In this document: positions 1 to 7,957 of the stretch, one piece after another
Layout: each line of letters starts with the position of its first letter
How positions within the stretch are numbered: position 1 is the stretch's first letter
NCBI GenBank assembly: GCA_035700225.1
Contig: DASSOT010000026.1
Location: 1-13,984 of the forward strand
DNA length: 13,984 nt
Direction: 5' to 3'
Origin: JANWLD01 sp035700225
GTDB taxonomy: Bacteria; Patescibacteriota; Saccharimonadia; Saccharimonadales; 2-12-FULL-41-12
The notes under the pieces: generated by a model
Database searches by the model: none
Told to the model about the DNA's origin: nothing
Seen by the model: only the letters and a program-made list of their open reading frames with translations
Made by a program: the position numbers and the translations under genes

Positions 1-729
1 GAAGTATATAAACTATCGCGAAGCAAGATTGAACTGTTCATGCAATGTCCGCGCTGTTTCTGGCTGGATGTACGCATGGGTATCAAGCGGCCTTCCGGCC
101 CTCCGTTCCAAATCAACAAGGCAATAGACGAACTCTTCAAAAAAGAGTTTGATTCTTACCGCGAACAGAAAAAACCGCATCCCCTGATGACCAAGTACAA
201 GATACAGGCGATTCCGTTCGCGCACGAGCATTTGGACAAGTGGCGGCACAATTTCAGCGGTGTCACCAAAGTTCATGAGCCTACGAACTTACACATTTTC
301 GGGGCTGTAGACGATGTATGGATAAACGACGACGAAGAACTGATAGTCGTGGATTATAAGGCCACATCAAAGAACAAGGAAGTCAGCCTGGATGCCGACT
401 GGCAGATAAGTTATAAACGCCAGATGGAGATTTACCAGTGGCTACTCAAGCAAAACGATTTCAAGGTGTGCGATAAGGGTTATTTCGTATACACCAATGC
501 ACGGATGGACCTGGAAGATTTCAATGACCGTGTAGAGTTCAAAACCAAAGTCATAGAGTACGAGGGTAACAGCGACTGGGTGGAACCGGCGATTGAAAAG
601 ATGAAAAAGTGCATGGACTCGGACATTCCCAAGGTCGGTACGGCGGCGATGGGCGGTCCTTGTGATTTCTGCGAATATGCAAAGAAGCGGACCGAGCTGA
701 CGCTGAAACATTTGAATAAAAAGGTATAA
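1..729 (+). CDS. PD-(D/E)XK family nuclease with two CxxC pairs (5' truncated)
   Basis: The reading frame is open from the first base, so the gene starts upstream and 242 residues are visible. An ATG at 40 lies inside the conserved N-terminal stretch and is probably not the start. The visible part opens with LSRSKIELFMQCPRC (C16, C19). The nuclease core follows: GAVDDVW (D104/D105), then VVDYKA with D118-Y-K120, the D...(D/E)xK metal-binding signature of RecB/Cas4-like nucleases. A second pair, CDFC (C221, C224), lies near the C-terminus. An N-terminal cysteine with a C-terminal cluster resembles the 4Fe-4S clamp of Cas4 and AddB, but here it would be two CxxC pairs. Family membership is well supported; the iron-sulfur cluster and the role in DNA repair or recombination are inference. 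No cas genes are nearby. The TAA stop overlaps the proposed serS -10. Confidence 0.8.
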   Translation, partial: EVYKLSRSKIELFMQCPRCFWLDVRMGIKRPSGPPFQINKAIDELFKKEFDSYREQKKPHPLMTKYKIQAIPFAHEHLDKWRHNFSGVTKVHEPTNLHIFGAVDDVWINDDEELIVVDYKATSKNKEVSLDADWQISYKRQMEIYQWLLKQNDFKVCDKGYFVYTNARMDLEDFNDRVEFKTKVIEYEGNSDWVEPAIEKMKKCMDSDIPKVGTAAMGGPCDFCEYAKKRTELTLKHLNKKV

Positions 730-730
730 T
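703..730 (+). promoter_or_regulatory. Promoter of serS, predicted leaderless
   Basis: A perfect TATAAT lies at 725-730, over the stop codon of the upstream nuclease gene. A weak -35 (CTGAAA, 703-708) stands 16 bp upstream inside the nuclease frame. Only 7 nt separate the -10 from the serS ATG at 738, so transcription should begin at or next to the start codon. No Shine-Dalgarno sequence is properly placed before serS, which fits leaderless translation. Inferred from sequence alone. Confidence 0.6.
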
Positions 731-737
731 AAACCCG

Positions 738-1982
738 ATGTTAGACATACAATTCATCAGGGAAAACAGGGAGCTTGTCCAGGAAAAAGCCCGATTGAAA
801 TCCATCGATGTGGACATAAACGTATTGCTGGACAAGGACGAAACACGCCGCGCCTTACTCAAAGAAGTCGAAGACCTGCGCCAGAAACGCAACGAGTTGG
901 CGCAAAAGAACAAAGGCCAAAAACCGAGCGAAGATGATATTCAAAAAGGTAAGAAACTTCGCGAAAAGATAGACAAACTAGAGGCCAAGCTGGAGGAAGT
1001 CAATAGCGAGTACAAGGAAATCATCGGTAATGTCCCGAACGTCTTCCCTGATGATACGCCTATTGGCGGCGAAGAAGCCAACAAGCCGGTCAAGGTGCGC
1101 GGCAAAGCAGAAAAGAAAAAAGTCGCAGACCATCTGAGCTGGGCCGAGGGGAAAGATTATCTGGATTTTGAACGCGGCGCTAAAGTGGCGGGGAATAAGT
1201 TCTATTATGCAAAAGGCGCACTGGTCGAGCTTGAGCTGGCATGCATGCAGCTCGCCGTAAATACAGCCATAAAACATGGTTTTACTCCCATGAGCGTGCC
1301 TCATCTGGTGAACGAAACTACCATCGATGGCACGGGTTTTTCACCGCGCGGCGATGAAGACCAGATATACAAGATAGAAGGAGAAAACCTGAACCTGATA
1401 GCAACATCGGAAATACCGATAACCGGCTATCATAGCGGCGAGATATTCGATAAACAACGATTGCCTTTGCTTTATGTGGGAATCAGTCCGGCATATCGCA
1501 AAGAAGCCGGGGCTTACGGCAAACACAGTAAGGGTTTGTACAGGGTCCATCAGTTCAACAAGGTAGAGCTTTATATATTCTGCGAGCCGGAAGATAGCGC
1601 GAAATGGCATGAAAAGCTGGTCGCCATAGAAGAAGAACTATGCAAATCACTGGAGATCCCTTACCGCGTAGTCCGCATTGCCAGCGGTGATTTGGGCGCA
1701 CCCGCGTACAAGAAGTTTGATATAGAATACTGGAGCCCGCTTGAGAACAAATACCGAGAGTTGACCAGCTGTTCAAACGTGACGGATTATCAGGCGCGAA
1801 GGTTGAATATCCGTTATCGAAGGGGTGATGAAGGCACGGATTTCGTACATACGCTCAACGGTACGGCCATGGCCTTCAGCCGTACGGCCATAGCGCTAAT
1901 TGAGAACCATCAGGACAGGGGTGGCGACCTGAAGGTTCCGAAAGCTTTGCGAAAATACATGGGAGGTAAAAAAACCATATGA
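738..1982 (+). CDS. serS: Seryl-tRNA synthetase
   Basis: Class II aminoacyl-tRNA synthetase that charges tRNA-Ser (and tRNA-Sec where present) with serine in the cytoplasm. At 414 aa it has normal bacterial length. Residues 1 to about 100 form the charged helical tRNA-binding arm. The serine-site TSE is at 223-225. Motif 2 runs from about 253 to 277 (YRKEAGAYG...RVHQFNKVE), and motif 3 from 374 to 390 (NGTAMAF then SRTAIALIEN, with R382). The C-terminus has the family's VPKALRKYMGG ending. The start at 738 is set by alignment of MLDIQFIREN to the family N-terminus. The gene ends in TGA immediately followed by an in-frame TAG, and the TGA shares bases with the ATG of hpf, so the two are translationally coupled. 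Confidence 0.97.
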   Translation: MLDIQFIRENRELVQEKARLKSIDVDINVLLDKDETRRALLKEVEDLRQKRNELAQKNKGQKPSEDDIQKGKKLREKIDKLEAKLEEVNSEYKEIIGNVPNVFPDDTPIGGEEANKPVKVRGKAEKKKVADHLSWAEGKDYLDFERGAKVAGNKFYYAKGALVELELACMQLAVNTAIKHGFTPMSVPHLVNETTIDGTGFSPRGDEDQIYKIEGENLNLIATSEIPITGYHSGEIFDKQRLPLLYVGISPAYRKEAGAYGKHSKGLYRVHQFNKVELYIFCEPEDSAKWHEKLVAIEEELCKSLEIPYRVVRIASGDLGAPAYKKFDIEYWSPLENKYRELTSCSNVTDYQARRLNIRYRRGDEGTDFVHTLNGTAMAFSRTAIALIENHQDRGGDLKVPKALRKYMGGKKTI

Positions 1983-2344
1983 TAGAAAATATTCAGATGG
2001 CCGGTGTGCATACCAAGCTTACCGCGGAAGAAGAAGACTATATAACCCGGAAAATAGGTCCGATGGATAAGTTCATACCGAAAAAAGCGCGCGAGGCTAC
2101 CAAAGCCGAAGTAAAGATAAAACAACAGAAGAGCAAGGACCAGGCTAAGTTTACCTGTGAGGTGGTCATGCATCTGCCGCATGAACCCATAACCGTGCAT
2201 GAACGGGCGACAACCGTGCTTGCTTCAATCGACCTGGCCGAAGACAAGCTGAAAAGACAACTAAGAAAATATAAAGAGCGACACGGCGGCCCGCGCATCC
2301 ACCGCCGCCTGATAGTTAAATTTACCCGGACGAAGAAAAGATAA
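1979..2344 (+). CDS. hpf: Short-form ribosome hibernation promoting factor (HPF/RaiA family)
   Basis: A 121-aa protein of the HPF/YfiA (sigma-54 modulation) family. The pattern starts with a beta strand (IENIQMAGVHTKLTAEEEDYI), then a helix with KIGPMDKFIPK, a strand segment with an acidic/basic KAEVKIK, the characteristic VVMHLPHEPITVHE and a final helix DLAEDKLKRQLRKYKERH. The family binds the 30S decoding region and silences ribosomes in starvation or stationary phase. The length matches the short form without the C-terminal dimerisation domain of long HPF. The ATG overlaps the serS stop by 4 nt (ATGA), so it is co-transcribed and probably translated by re-initiation. The pairing of a tRNA synthetase with a hibernation factor is a translation-themed mini-operon. 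Confidence 0.9.
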   Translation: MIENIQMAGVHTKLTAEEEDYITRKIGPMDKFIPKKAREATKAEVKIKQQKSKDQAKFTCEVVMHLPHEPITVHERATTVLASIDLAEDKLKRQLRKYKERHGGPRIHRRLIVKFTRTKKR

Positions 2345-2376
2345 AAAACCTTAGATTTAGACCCGGGTTCTAAGGT
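2343..2376 (-). terminator. Hairpin with T-run on the minus strand, abutting the secA promoter
   Basis: ACCTTAGA (2348-2355) is the perfect inverse of TCTAAGGT (2369-2376), an 8-bp stem around a 13-nt loop that itself contains the palindrome ACCCGGGT (2361-2368). On the minus strand the stem is followed by a T-run (complement of the A-run 2343-2348), the layout of an intrinsic terminator. On the plus strand no T-run follows. No minus-strand gene lies nearby, so it would stop antisense transcripts, or act as an operator or a leader structure for secA. The function is unproven. Confidence 0.4.
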
Positions 2377-2410
2377 ACAATATAGGCTGACATTTGCGAA
2401 AAACAGGGAG
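2376..2410 (+). promoter_or_regulatory. secA promoter -10 and leader
   Basis: TACAAT at 2376-2381 resembles the -10 hexamer used before other genes here. A -35 is not convincing. The predicted start near 2388 gives a leader of about 40 nt containing a purine run AGGGAG (2405-2410), but this lies 18 nt before the ATG, too far for a normal ribosome-binding site. The right arm of the preceding hairpin touches this -10. Confidence 0.45.
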
Positions 2411-2428
2411 ATAACTACAGACTCTATT

Positions 2429-5032
2429 ATGAAGAAAGTGTTAAAGCGCGTATTCGGCGACCCGCAAGTAAGAACCGTAAAGAAACTGACGAAACGCGTA
2501 GCGGAAATCAACAAACTAGAGGGTAAATACAAAAAATTATCCGACAAGAAGCTGGCATCTCAGACGGATGTCTTGCGAAAACGTCTGGAGAAAGAGTCGC
2601 TGGATGAGATATTGCCGGACGCTTTCGCCGTAGTACGAGAAACTGCACGCCGTACGCTTGGCCAGCGGCATTTTGATGTCCAAATGATTGGTGGCATGGG
2701 TCTGCACATGGGCGCTGTGACGGAGATGAAGACCGGTGAAGGCAAGACCCTGGTTGCAACGGCTCCAGTATATCTGAACGCTCTTAGCGGCAAGGGTGTT
2801 CATGTGGTCACGGTCAACGAATACCTGGCTCAGCGCGATGCCGGATGGATGGCGCAAATATATGACTTTTTGGGTCTTTCCGTAGGAGTTATCATTGCCG
2901 AACAGTCGTTCATATACGATCCGGAATTTAACAACAAGGAACATCATGACGAGAGAATGAGGCACCTTAAGCCGGCTACGCGGCAGGAAGCTTATGCGGC
3001 CGATATCACGTATGGTACGAACAACGAATTCGGCTTTGATTACTTGCGCGACAACATGGTGCGCGAAGTAGACCAGCTTCGCCAGCGCGAGCTTAACTTC
3101 GCTATCGTGGACGAAGTCGACTCAATCCTTATAGATGAGGCAAGGACGCCTCTTATCATCTCCGCGCCTTCTACCGCCAGCAGTACATCCTATCAGCAGT
3201 TCGCCAAAGTGGTGCGTTCGCTCAAGCGCGACAAGCACTACGAAGTGGACGAAAAGATGAAACAAGTCGCTTTGAATGACGAGGGTATAGACAAGGTAGA
3301 GAAAGTCCTGGGCGTAGATAATCTTTATGGCACCGCGAATATACGCACCATCTATCATCTGGACAAAGCCTTGCGCGCCCAAGCGCTTTTCAAGCGTGAT
3401 AAAGATTATGTCGTGACCAAAGACGGCGAAATCGTCATCGTGGATGAGTTTACAGGGCGTCTTTTACCGGGCCGGCGCTATAACGAAGGCCTTCACCAGG
3501 CTATAGAAGCAAAAGAAAACGTCGAAATCCAGGAAGAATCCCAGACGCTGGCTACAATCAGCTTCCAGAATTACTTCCGTCTGTACGACAAACTTTCCGG
3601 TATGACCGGTACGGCTCTGACCGAAGCAGAAGAATTCCATATGATTTACAAACTGGAAGTTCTGGAAATACCGCCGAACAGGAAGGTGGTCAGAAAAGAC
3701 TATCCCGACAGGATATACAAGACCGAACGCGCGAAGTTCAAAGCGATAATCGAAAGGGTCAAGGAACTTAATGAAAAAGGCCAGCCGGTGCTTATCGGTA
3801 CGGCGTCGATTGAAAAGAACGAAATACTGAGCAGTCTTCTGCGAAGAGCCAGCCTGCCGCACGAAGTATTGAATGCTAAGAATAACGAACGCGAAGCCGC
3901 CATAGTTGCCAATGCCGGTAAGGCCGGCGCCATAACGCTTGCTACCAACATAGCCGGGCGCGGAACCGACATCGTGCTGGATGAATCTGCAAAGAAGGCC
4001 GGCGGACTTTTCGTGCTGGGCAGTGAGCGCCACGAGGCGCGCCGCATAGATAACCAGCTGAGAGGCCGCTCCGGAAGGCAGGGCGATCCGGGCGCGAGCC
4101 AGTTCTTTGTTTCCTGCGAAGACGACCTGATGCGTATCTTCGGCGGTGACAAAATATTGCGGGTAATGGACCGTTTGAAAGTGGATGAAGACACGCCCAT
4201 ACAGAACAGAGTCATCAGCAAAAGCCTGGAAGGCGCGCAGAAGAAAGTCGAAGGCTTCAACTTTGACACTCGCAAGAACGTGGTCAAATACGACGATGTG
4301 ATGAACCGGCATCGCAAAGCCACTTACATCATGCGCAAGGAAATCCTGCACCAGGCAGATATAAGCAGGCGCATGAGGGAATTCATCGATTCAGAAGTGG
4401 AATTCATGGCTAAATCGCCTTTGGCTACTACCGAAAAATACGAAGATTTCATAAAAGAAGTCTTTCCTTTCGAGGAAGACGTGTTGGACAAGCTGTTCGA
4501 CCAGCCGGCTGATAAGTTCAAGGGTGCGCTGGCCAAAGCGGTCAACAAAATGTACAAGGAGCAGGAAGAACTATTCGGAGCAGAGGTACTCCGCAAGATT
4601 GAACGCGACGTATACTTGCAGATATTGGATAATTTCTGGATGCAACACCTGGAGAACATGGAGCATCTGCGCGAAGGCATACACTGGGTCGGAGTAGGCC
4701 AGAAGGACCCTTTGGTGGAATACCGCCGCCAGGCCCAGCACATATTCGAACAGATGCAGTTGGATTTGCGCCATGATGTCACAAGGGCGCTGTTCCATGC
4801 CCGTCCGATAGACATGTCGGATTTGGATAGGCCGGTAGAGACGGAGCTTACGAGAGCCGCCCGCAGTTCGGTAGACAACGCTGACAGGATTCTTGACCAG
4901 GAAGAGTTCAAAGAAACTGATTTTGTGAGTCAGAAGACCGAAGAAAAAGAGGTCAGAAAAGCTCACAATAAAAAGAAAAAAGCGCGCAAAGCCGAGCGCC
5001 AGCGCAAAAAGAAAGCAAAAAGAAAAAAATAG
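2429..5032 (+). CDS. secA: Preprotein translocase ATPase SecA, lysine-rich tail
   Basis: ATP-driven motor of the Sec pathway that pushes unfolded preproteins through SecYEG at the inner face of the membrane. The 867 residues cover the full motor: Walker A GEGKT (about 103-107), TNNEFGFDYLRDNM, Walker B DEVD (228-231) with LIDEARTPLIIS, GMTGTA, GTASIEKNEIL, TNIAGRGTDI and the arginine-finger segment QLRGRSGRQGDPG. The helical scaffold segment DNFWMQHLENMEHLREGIHWVG is present. The usual C-terminal zinc-binding CxCxSG..(H/C)C module, which contacts SecB and phospholipid, is absent. In its place are roughly 23 residues that are almost all Lys, Arg and Ala. The window's secreted proteins (CHAP hydrolase, S41 protease) are likely clients. 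It is a stand-alone gene between hpf and the M16 gene. Confidence 0.98.
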   Translation: MKKVLKRVFGDPQVRTVKKLTKRVAEINKLEGKYKKLSDKKLASQTDVLRKRLEKESLDEILPDAFAVVRETARRTLGQRHFDVQMIGGMGLHMGAVTEMKTGEGKTLVATAPVYLNALSGKGVHVVTVNEYLAQRDAGWMAQIYDFLGLSVGVIIAEQSFIYDPEFNNKEHHDERMRHLKPATRQEAYAADITYGTNNEFGFDYLRDNMVREVDQLRQRELNFAIVDEVDSILIDEARTPLIISAPSTASSTSYQQFAKVVRSLKRDKHYEVDEKMKQVALNDEGIDKVEKVLGVDNLYGTANIRTIYHLDKALRAQALFKRDKDYVVTKDGEIVIVDEFTGRLLPGRRYNEGLHQAIEAKENVEIQEESQTLATISFQNYFRLYDKLSGMTGTALTEAEEFHMIYKLEVLEIPPNRKVVRKDYPDRIYKTERAKFKAIIERVKELNEKGQPVLIGTASIEKNEILSSLLRRASLPHEVLNAKNNEREAAIVANAGKAGAITLATNIAGRGTDIVLDESAKKAGGLFVLGSERHEARRIDNQLRGRSGRQGDPGASQFFVSCEDDLMRIFGGDKILRVMDRLKVDEDTPIQNRVISKSLEGAQKKVEGFNFDTRKNVVKYDDVMNRHRKATYIMRKEILHQADISRRMREFIDSEVEFMAKSPLATTEKYEDFIKEVFPFEEDVLDKLFDQPADKFKGALAKAVNKMYKEQEELFGAEVLRKIERDVYLQILDNFWMQHLENMEHLREGIHWVGVGQKDPLVEYRRQAQHIFEQMQLDLRHDVTRALFHARPIDMSDLDRPVETELTRAARSSVDNADRILDQEEFKETDFVSQKTEEKEVRKAHNKKKKARKAERQRKKKAKRKK

Positions 5033-5060
5033 AGCATATGTTTATAAGGCGGCATTGGGG

Positions 5061-5082
5061 TATACTCGGATTCTAGGTAGGA
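5061..5082 (+). promoter_or_regulatory. Promoter of the M16 peptidase gene, very short leader
   Basis: TATACT at 5061-5066 is followed by only 16 nt before the ATG at 5083, predicting a leader of about 10 nt. The leader contains AGG at 5075-5077 and AGGA at 5079-5082, neither well placed as a Shine-Dalgarno site. No clear -35 is seen. No terminator separates secA (stop at 5032) from this gene, so read-through from secA is also possible. Confidence 0.45.
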
Positions 5083-6366
5083 ATGAAACATAGCATATCA
5101 GAGGTAAAATTAAAGAACGGTTCAGAAGGACTTTTCATACATGTGCCGGATGCTTCGGTAATGTCCTTTTATATAAGTTTCAGGGCAGGAGACTATCTGG
5201 TGCCGGAAGAAAAATGGGAAACCGCCCATCTGATGGAACACCTTATATTGGACGCGAACGAAGAATTCCCGCGGGGTAGGGACTTCCAGGCGGAGTTTGA
5301 ACGCAACGGGGCTTACTCCAACGCCAGTACGGGTACGCACAACATTACTTATGAAGCCGAGTGCGCCGATTTTGAATGGCAGAGAATATTGAAATGTATG
5401 GTTCTTTCACTGACAAAACCGTTGTTTTTAAGAGAAGAATTCCATGCCGAGGTAGGGAATGTGCGCGAAGAGCTGGTGTCGCGCTCAAACAGCCATTTTC
5501 AACAGCTTTCTCTGGCGCTTCGCAATTCATACGGGCTTAGAGCCACCACTTATCAGAACCGCCTGGAGCTGGTAAATAATGTGACTCTTGAGGATGTGAT
5601 ACAGCACTATAAAAATACACACTACACGAATAACATGCGTTTCGTAATCGCCGGCAAATTCAACCCTACGCGGCGGGCGCAGATGAAGGCGATACTGGGC
5701 AATATGGAATTGCCGCAAGGCCCCGCCAGGAAAAAACTACCTGCCGAAAAGCCCAAAGGCCTGAAAAAACCGCTTTATATACCCAACGATACCGTAGATA
5801 ACATCTATTTTTATTTCGACACCTTTATGAGCAGGCGTATGAATGACAAGGAATTGCACGCCATGAGCCTTATCAACTCGATGCTTACCGAAACTCTGCA
5901 CTCGCAGATACTTGGAGCGGCCAGGGAAAAGGGGCTGGTTTATGGTATGAGCTCGAATATCGCATATGATATGAACTACACCAACTGGTGGTTCGGAGCA
6001 CAGGTCCAGCCAAAAAACGCCAAAGGACTGTTCGACATAATCATATCCGAACTGCAGAAAGTTTTTGACGGCAAAATAAGCCAGGCGGACCTGAAAGCGG
6101 CCAAGCAATATCGGCTGGGAAGATTCCAGCGCAGTGCCCAGACGGTATCCGGCATAGCCGCCGGCTACATGTGGCGATATTTCTTTGACGGCACTGTTGA
6201 AGATTATCTGGGTACCCCGAAACACATCCGCGCGGTTACCAAAAGCCAGATAGTAAATGGTACGCGGGAGCTGTTCGATGAAAAGAACTGGGGGCTGGGG
6301 GTTTTGGGGCGCAATGACCGCCGTCCGGCTAACAGGCTTGCAAAACAGCTAAGCGTTCTCTGGTAG
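5083..6366 (+). CDS. M16 family (pitrilysin/insulinase-type) zinc peptidase
   Basis: A 427-aa protein of the two-domain M16B size. The inverted zinc motif HxxEH is intact: H49-L-M-E52-H53 in AHLMEHLIL. The third ligand is expected about 81 residues after the first His and falls on the VREEL segment (E130, with E129 next to it). The C-terminal half has the family's AREKGLVYGMSS stretch, whose Tyr helps hold substrate. M16B peptidases usually act as a pair of one active and one inactive subunit, or as a homodimer. No partner gene is adjacent, so a homodimer is inferred. There is no signal peptide, so it is probably cytoplasmic, degrading peptides. Its last 18 bp overlap the end of the convergent 515-aa gene. 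The substrate is unknown. Confidence 0.9.
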   Translation: MKHSISEVKLKNGSEGLFIHVPDASVMSFYISFRAGDYLVPEEKWETAHLMEHLILDANEEFPRGRDFQAEFERNGAYSNASTGTHNITYEAECADFEWQRILKCMVLSLTKPLFLREEFHAEVGNVREELVSRSNSHFQQLSLALRNSYGLRATTYQNRLELVNNVTLEDVIQHYKNTHYTNNMRFVIAGKFNPTRRAQMKAILGNMELPQGPARKKLPAEKPKGLKKPLYIPNDTVDNIYFYFDTFMSRRMNDKELHAMSLINSMLTETLHSQILGAAREKGLVYGMSSNIAYDMNYTNWWFGAQVQPKNAKGLFDIIISELQKVFDGKISQADLKAAKQYRLGRFQRSAQTVSGIAAGYMWRYFFDGTVEDYLGTPKHIRAVTKSQIVNGTRELFDEKNWGLGVLGRNDRRPANRLAKQLSVLW

Positions 6367-7896
6367 GTAACCTTCGTCCAATAAAGCGTCTTCGGAGCCG
6401 ATTTTTCGACTGACGATGACGACGCCGCTTGATTTTATCCTGCCGTACAGGGTGTCGGATTCCTCAGGTGCTCCGGTATAGCTGGCTACGCGGCTGAGGA
6501 ACCTTTTTCTTTCGCGCACAACACGCTCCGTTGCCGTATCTATCATCCGTGACTGAATATCCGACGGTACTTTTTTGCTTATCATCTTCTTGTGCGAAGG
6601 CAGAGCGCGGGCAAGAGCATTTCTGGTGAGAGGATTCATGCTAACATTGGTGTCCTGCAGGCCTATGACGTTTTTGCTGACCCCCATCTCTTGGAGAGTG
6701 AACCATAGGTCCATGGCTTTTTCGCGGGTTTCCTGGGAAGCGTTGAGTTCCGGTGCGCTTTTAAGGTACTGTCCGATTATCGGCATTTTGGTGAATACCT
6801 TGTCGGTTACGCAGGTGGCGAAGTTTATCTTATTCGGCCAGTCCAGATCCAGGCCGGCTGAAGCCAGGTCGTAAAGTGCATCGATTACCTTCTCGGGGTG
6901 TTTATAGTCATACGCTCTTTTTTCTATGGTTGCTTGGATTGACGCGAAACCGAATTCCATCGCCAGCATGGTGGCTTTTTCTTTTATCTCATCATCATCC
7001 ATTTCGGCTACGACATCGTCTCTGCCGCGAGGTTTCCGCTGGGCATCTATTCCTTCATAGACACTCAACCAACCTTTTGTCACACCTTTGAAGTCATCAC
7101 CGTCGTATGTCGTCGCCTGAAATTCTTCGTCCAGGCCGGTAATGATGCCTTTCAGATAATAATGCAGAGGAGAGGAAGGTCCTTTGCCTCGCGTAAGAGC
7201 GTCCATATCCAGTATGGTTTCCAGAAACTCTACAAGTCTATGCGGGTCCTCGCTGAACTCCACTACTGTTTTGTGTATCGCTTCTTCAAACTGCCTGCTT
7301 CCGGAAAGCATGTCAGGCCTATCGGGCGGTGTGAAAGAAGGTCGTATTAGACCTATCAGGTCGTTGATTCGCTGTAAGCCGCCATCAGTTCCTCTTTTGG
7401 TACAGTATTCTTCGGCTTCGGCCAGTTGTTTCTCCAGGGCGTTTTTATGAGCTTCCATTTGTTCTTCGTCGTTGGCGCCTTCTGTTTTTACAGGTACGGC
7501 AGGTTCCGCTCTTAGGACCGTATCCCCGGGCTGTTTAAGAGCCTTGAGCATATCCAGTACCGGACGCCTTACATCGCAGGGAAGTTCGCTATCGGCACGC
7601 ACTTTTACAGCCCCCGCAAAAACAGCACCCTTATTTTCTTCTTCTATACGGGAAGTGTCATAGACAGTTACTTCTTCGGTTCCGTTTTGCCTGCGGACGG
7701 CGGTATCACCTACGGCGGCCAGAGCCAGGCGTATGTCTTCGTCGGCCAGAACTTCGGAATAAAGCAATGGAGACTCATCCTCGGGTGTTTCCCCGGGAAC
7801 GGCCTCTACCACCCAATCTGCAACCGGAGTAAGTCTGTAAATTTCCGGGTTCCAAGACTGGGCAAACTCAGCTACGGGTTCGTCGACAGGACTCAT
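6349..7896 (-). CDS. Unrecognised 515-aa acidic protein
   Basis: I do not recognise this protein. It has no signal peptide and no membrane segment, so it looks cytoplasmic. The first 130 or so residues are rich in Glu, Asp, Pro and Val. Residues about 140-165 (EEQMEAHKNALEKQLAEAEE) could form a short coiled coil, and the remainder looks mostly alpha-helical. It has a conspicuously charged stretch near 300 (EMDDDEIKEKATMLAMEFGF) and a basic helix near 440-465 (TATERVVRERKRFLSRV). No catalytic motif is evident. It is the only minus-strand gene in the window, ends inside the M16 gene (18-bp tail-to-tail overlap) and starts divergently from prfB. The ATG at 7896 is supported by a promoter just upstream. 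Codon use looks like that of its neighbours, so recent transfer is not indicated. Confidence 0.85.
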   Translation of the reverse strand: MSPVDEPVAEFAQSWNPEIYRLTPVADWVVEAVPGETPEDESPLLYSEVLADEDIRLALAAVGDTAVRRQNGTEEVTVYDTSRIEEENKGAVFAGAVKVRADSELPCDVRRPVLDMLKALKQPGDTVLRAEPAVPVKTEGANDEEQMEAHKNALEKQLAEAEEYCTKRGTDGGLQRINDLIGLIRPSFTPPDRPDMLSGSRQFEEAIHKTVVEFSEDPHRLVEFLETILDMDALTRGKGPSSPLHYYLKGIITGLDEEFQATTYDGDDFKGVTKGWLSVYEGIDAQRKPRGRDDVVAEMDDDEIKEKATMLAMEFGFASIQATIEKRAYDYKHPEKVIDALYDLASAGLDLDWPNKINFATCVTDKVFTKMPIIGQYLKSAPELNASQETREKAMDLWFTLQEMGVSKNVIGLQDTNVSMNPLTRNALARALPSHKKMISKKVPSDIQSRMIDTATERVVRERKRFLSRVASYTGAPEESDTLYGRIKSSGVVIVSRKIGSEDALLDEGYLPENA

Positions 7897-7906
7897 AATT
7901 TAGTCT

Positions 7907-7935
7907 ATTTTATACTGTTTATGCGTTTTTTGCAA
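7907..7935 (-). promoter_or_regulatory. Promoter of the 515-aa gene, predicted leaderless
   Basis: On the minus strand, TTGCAA (7935 down to 7930) is followed after exactly 17 bp by TAAAAT (7912 down to 7907). The start codon at 7896 is only 10 nt beyond the -10, giving a predicted leader of about 3 nt. No ribosome-binding sequence is present. An alternative -10, TATAAA, is offset by 2 bp (15-bp spacer). The -35 hexamer is shared with the prfB promoter. Confidence 0.6.
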
Positions 7936-7957
7936 ATAAGTGCGTTCAGACTATACT
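7930..7957 (+). promoter_or_regulatory. Promoter of prfB, predicted leaderless, sharing its -35 with the divergent gene
   Basis: The same palindromic TTGCAA (7930-7935) lies 16 bp before TATACT (7952-7957) on the plus strand. The prfB ATG at 7967 is 9 nt after the -10, so the predicted leader is only 2-3 nt and no Shine-Dalgarno sequence fits. The -10 sits inside the perfect 15-bp palindrome GACTATACTATAGTC (7949-7963). Confidence 0.6.

Noticed and set aside
3464..4351. Long minus-strand open frame inside secA (295 aa)
   Set aside because: A shadow of the secA codons: low-complexity aromatic/hydrophobic composition, no promoter or ribosome-binding site, and secA is unambiguous.
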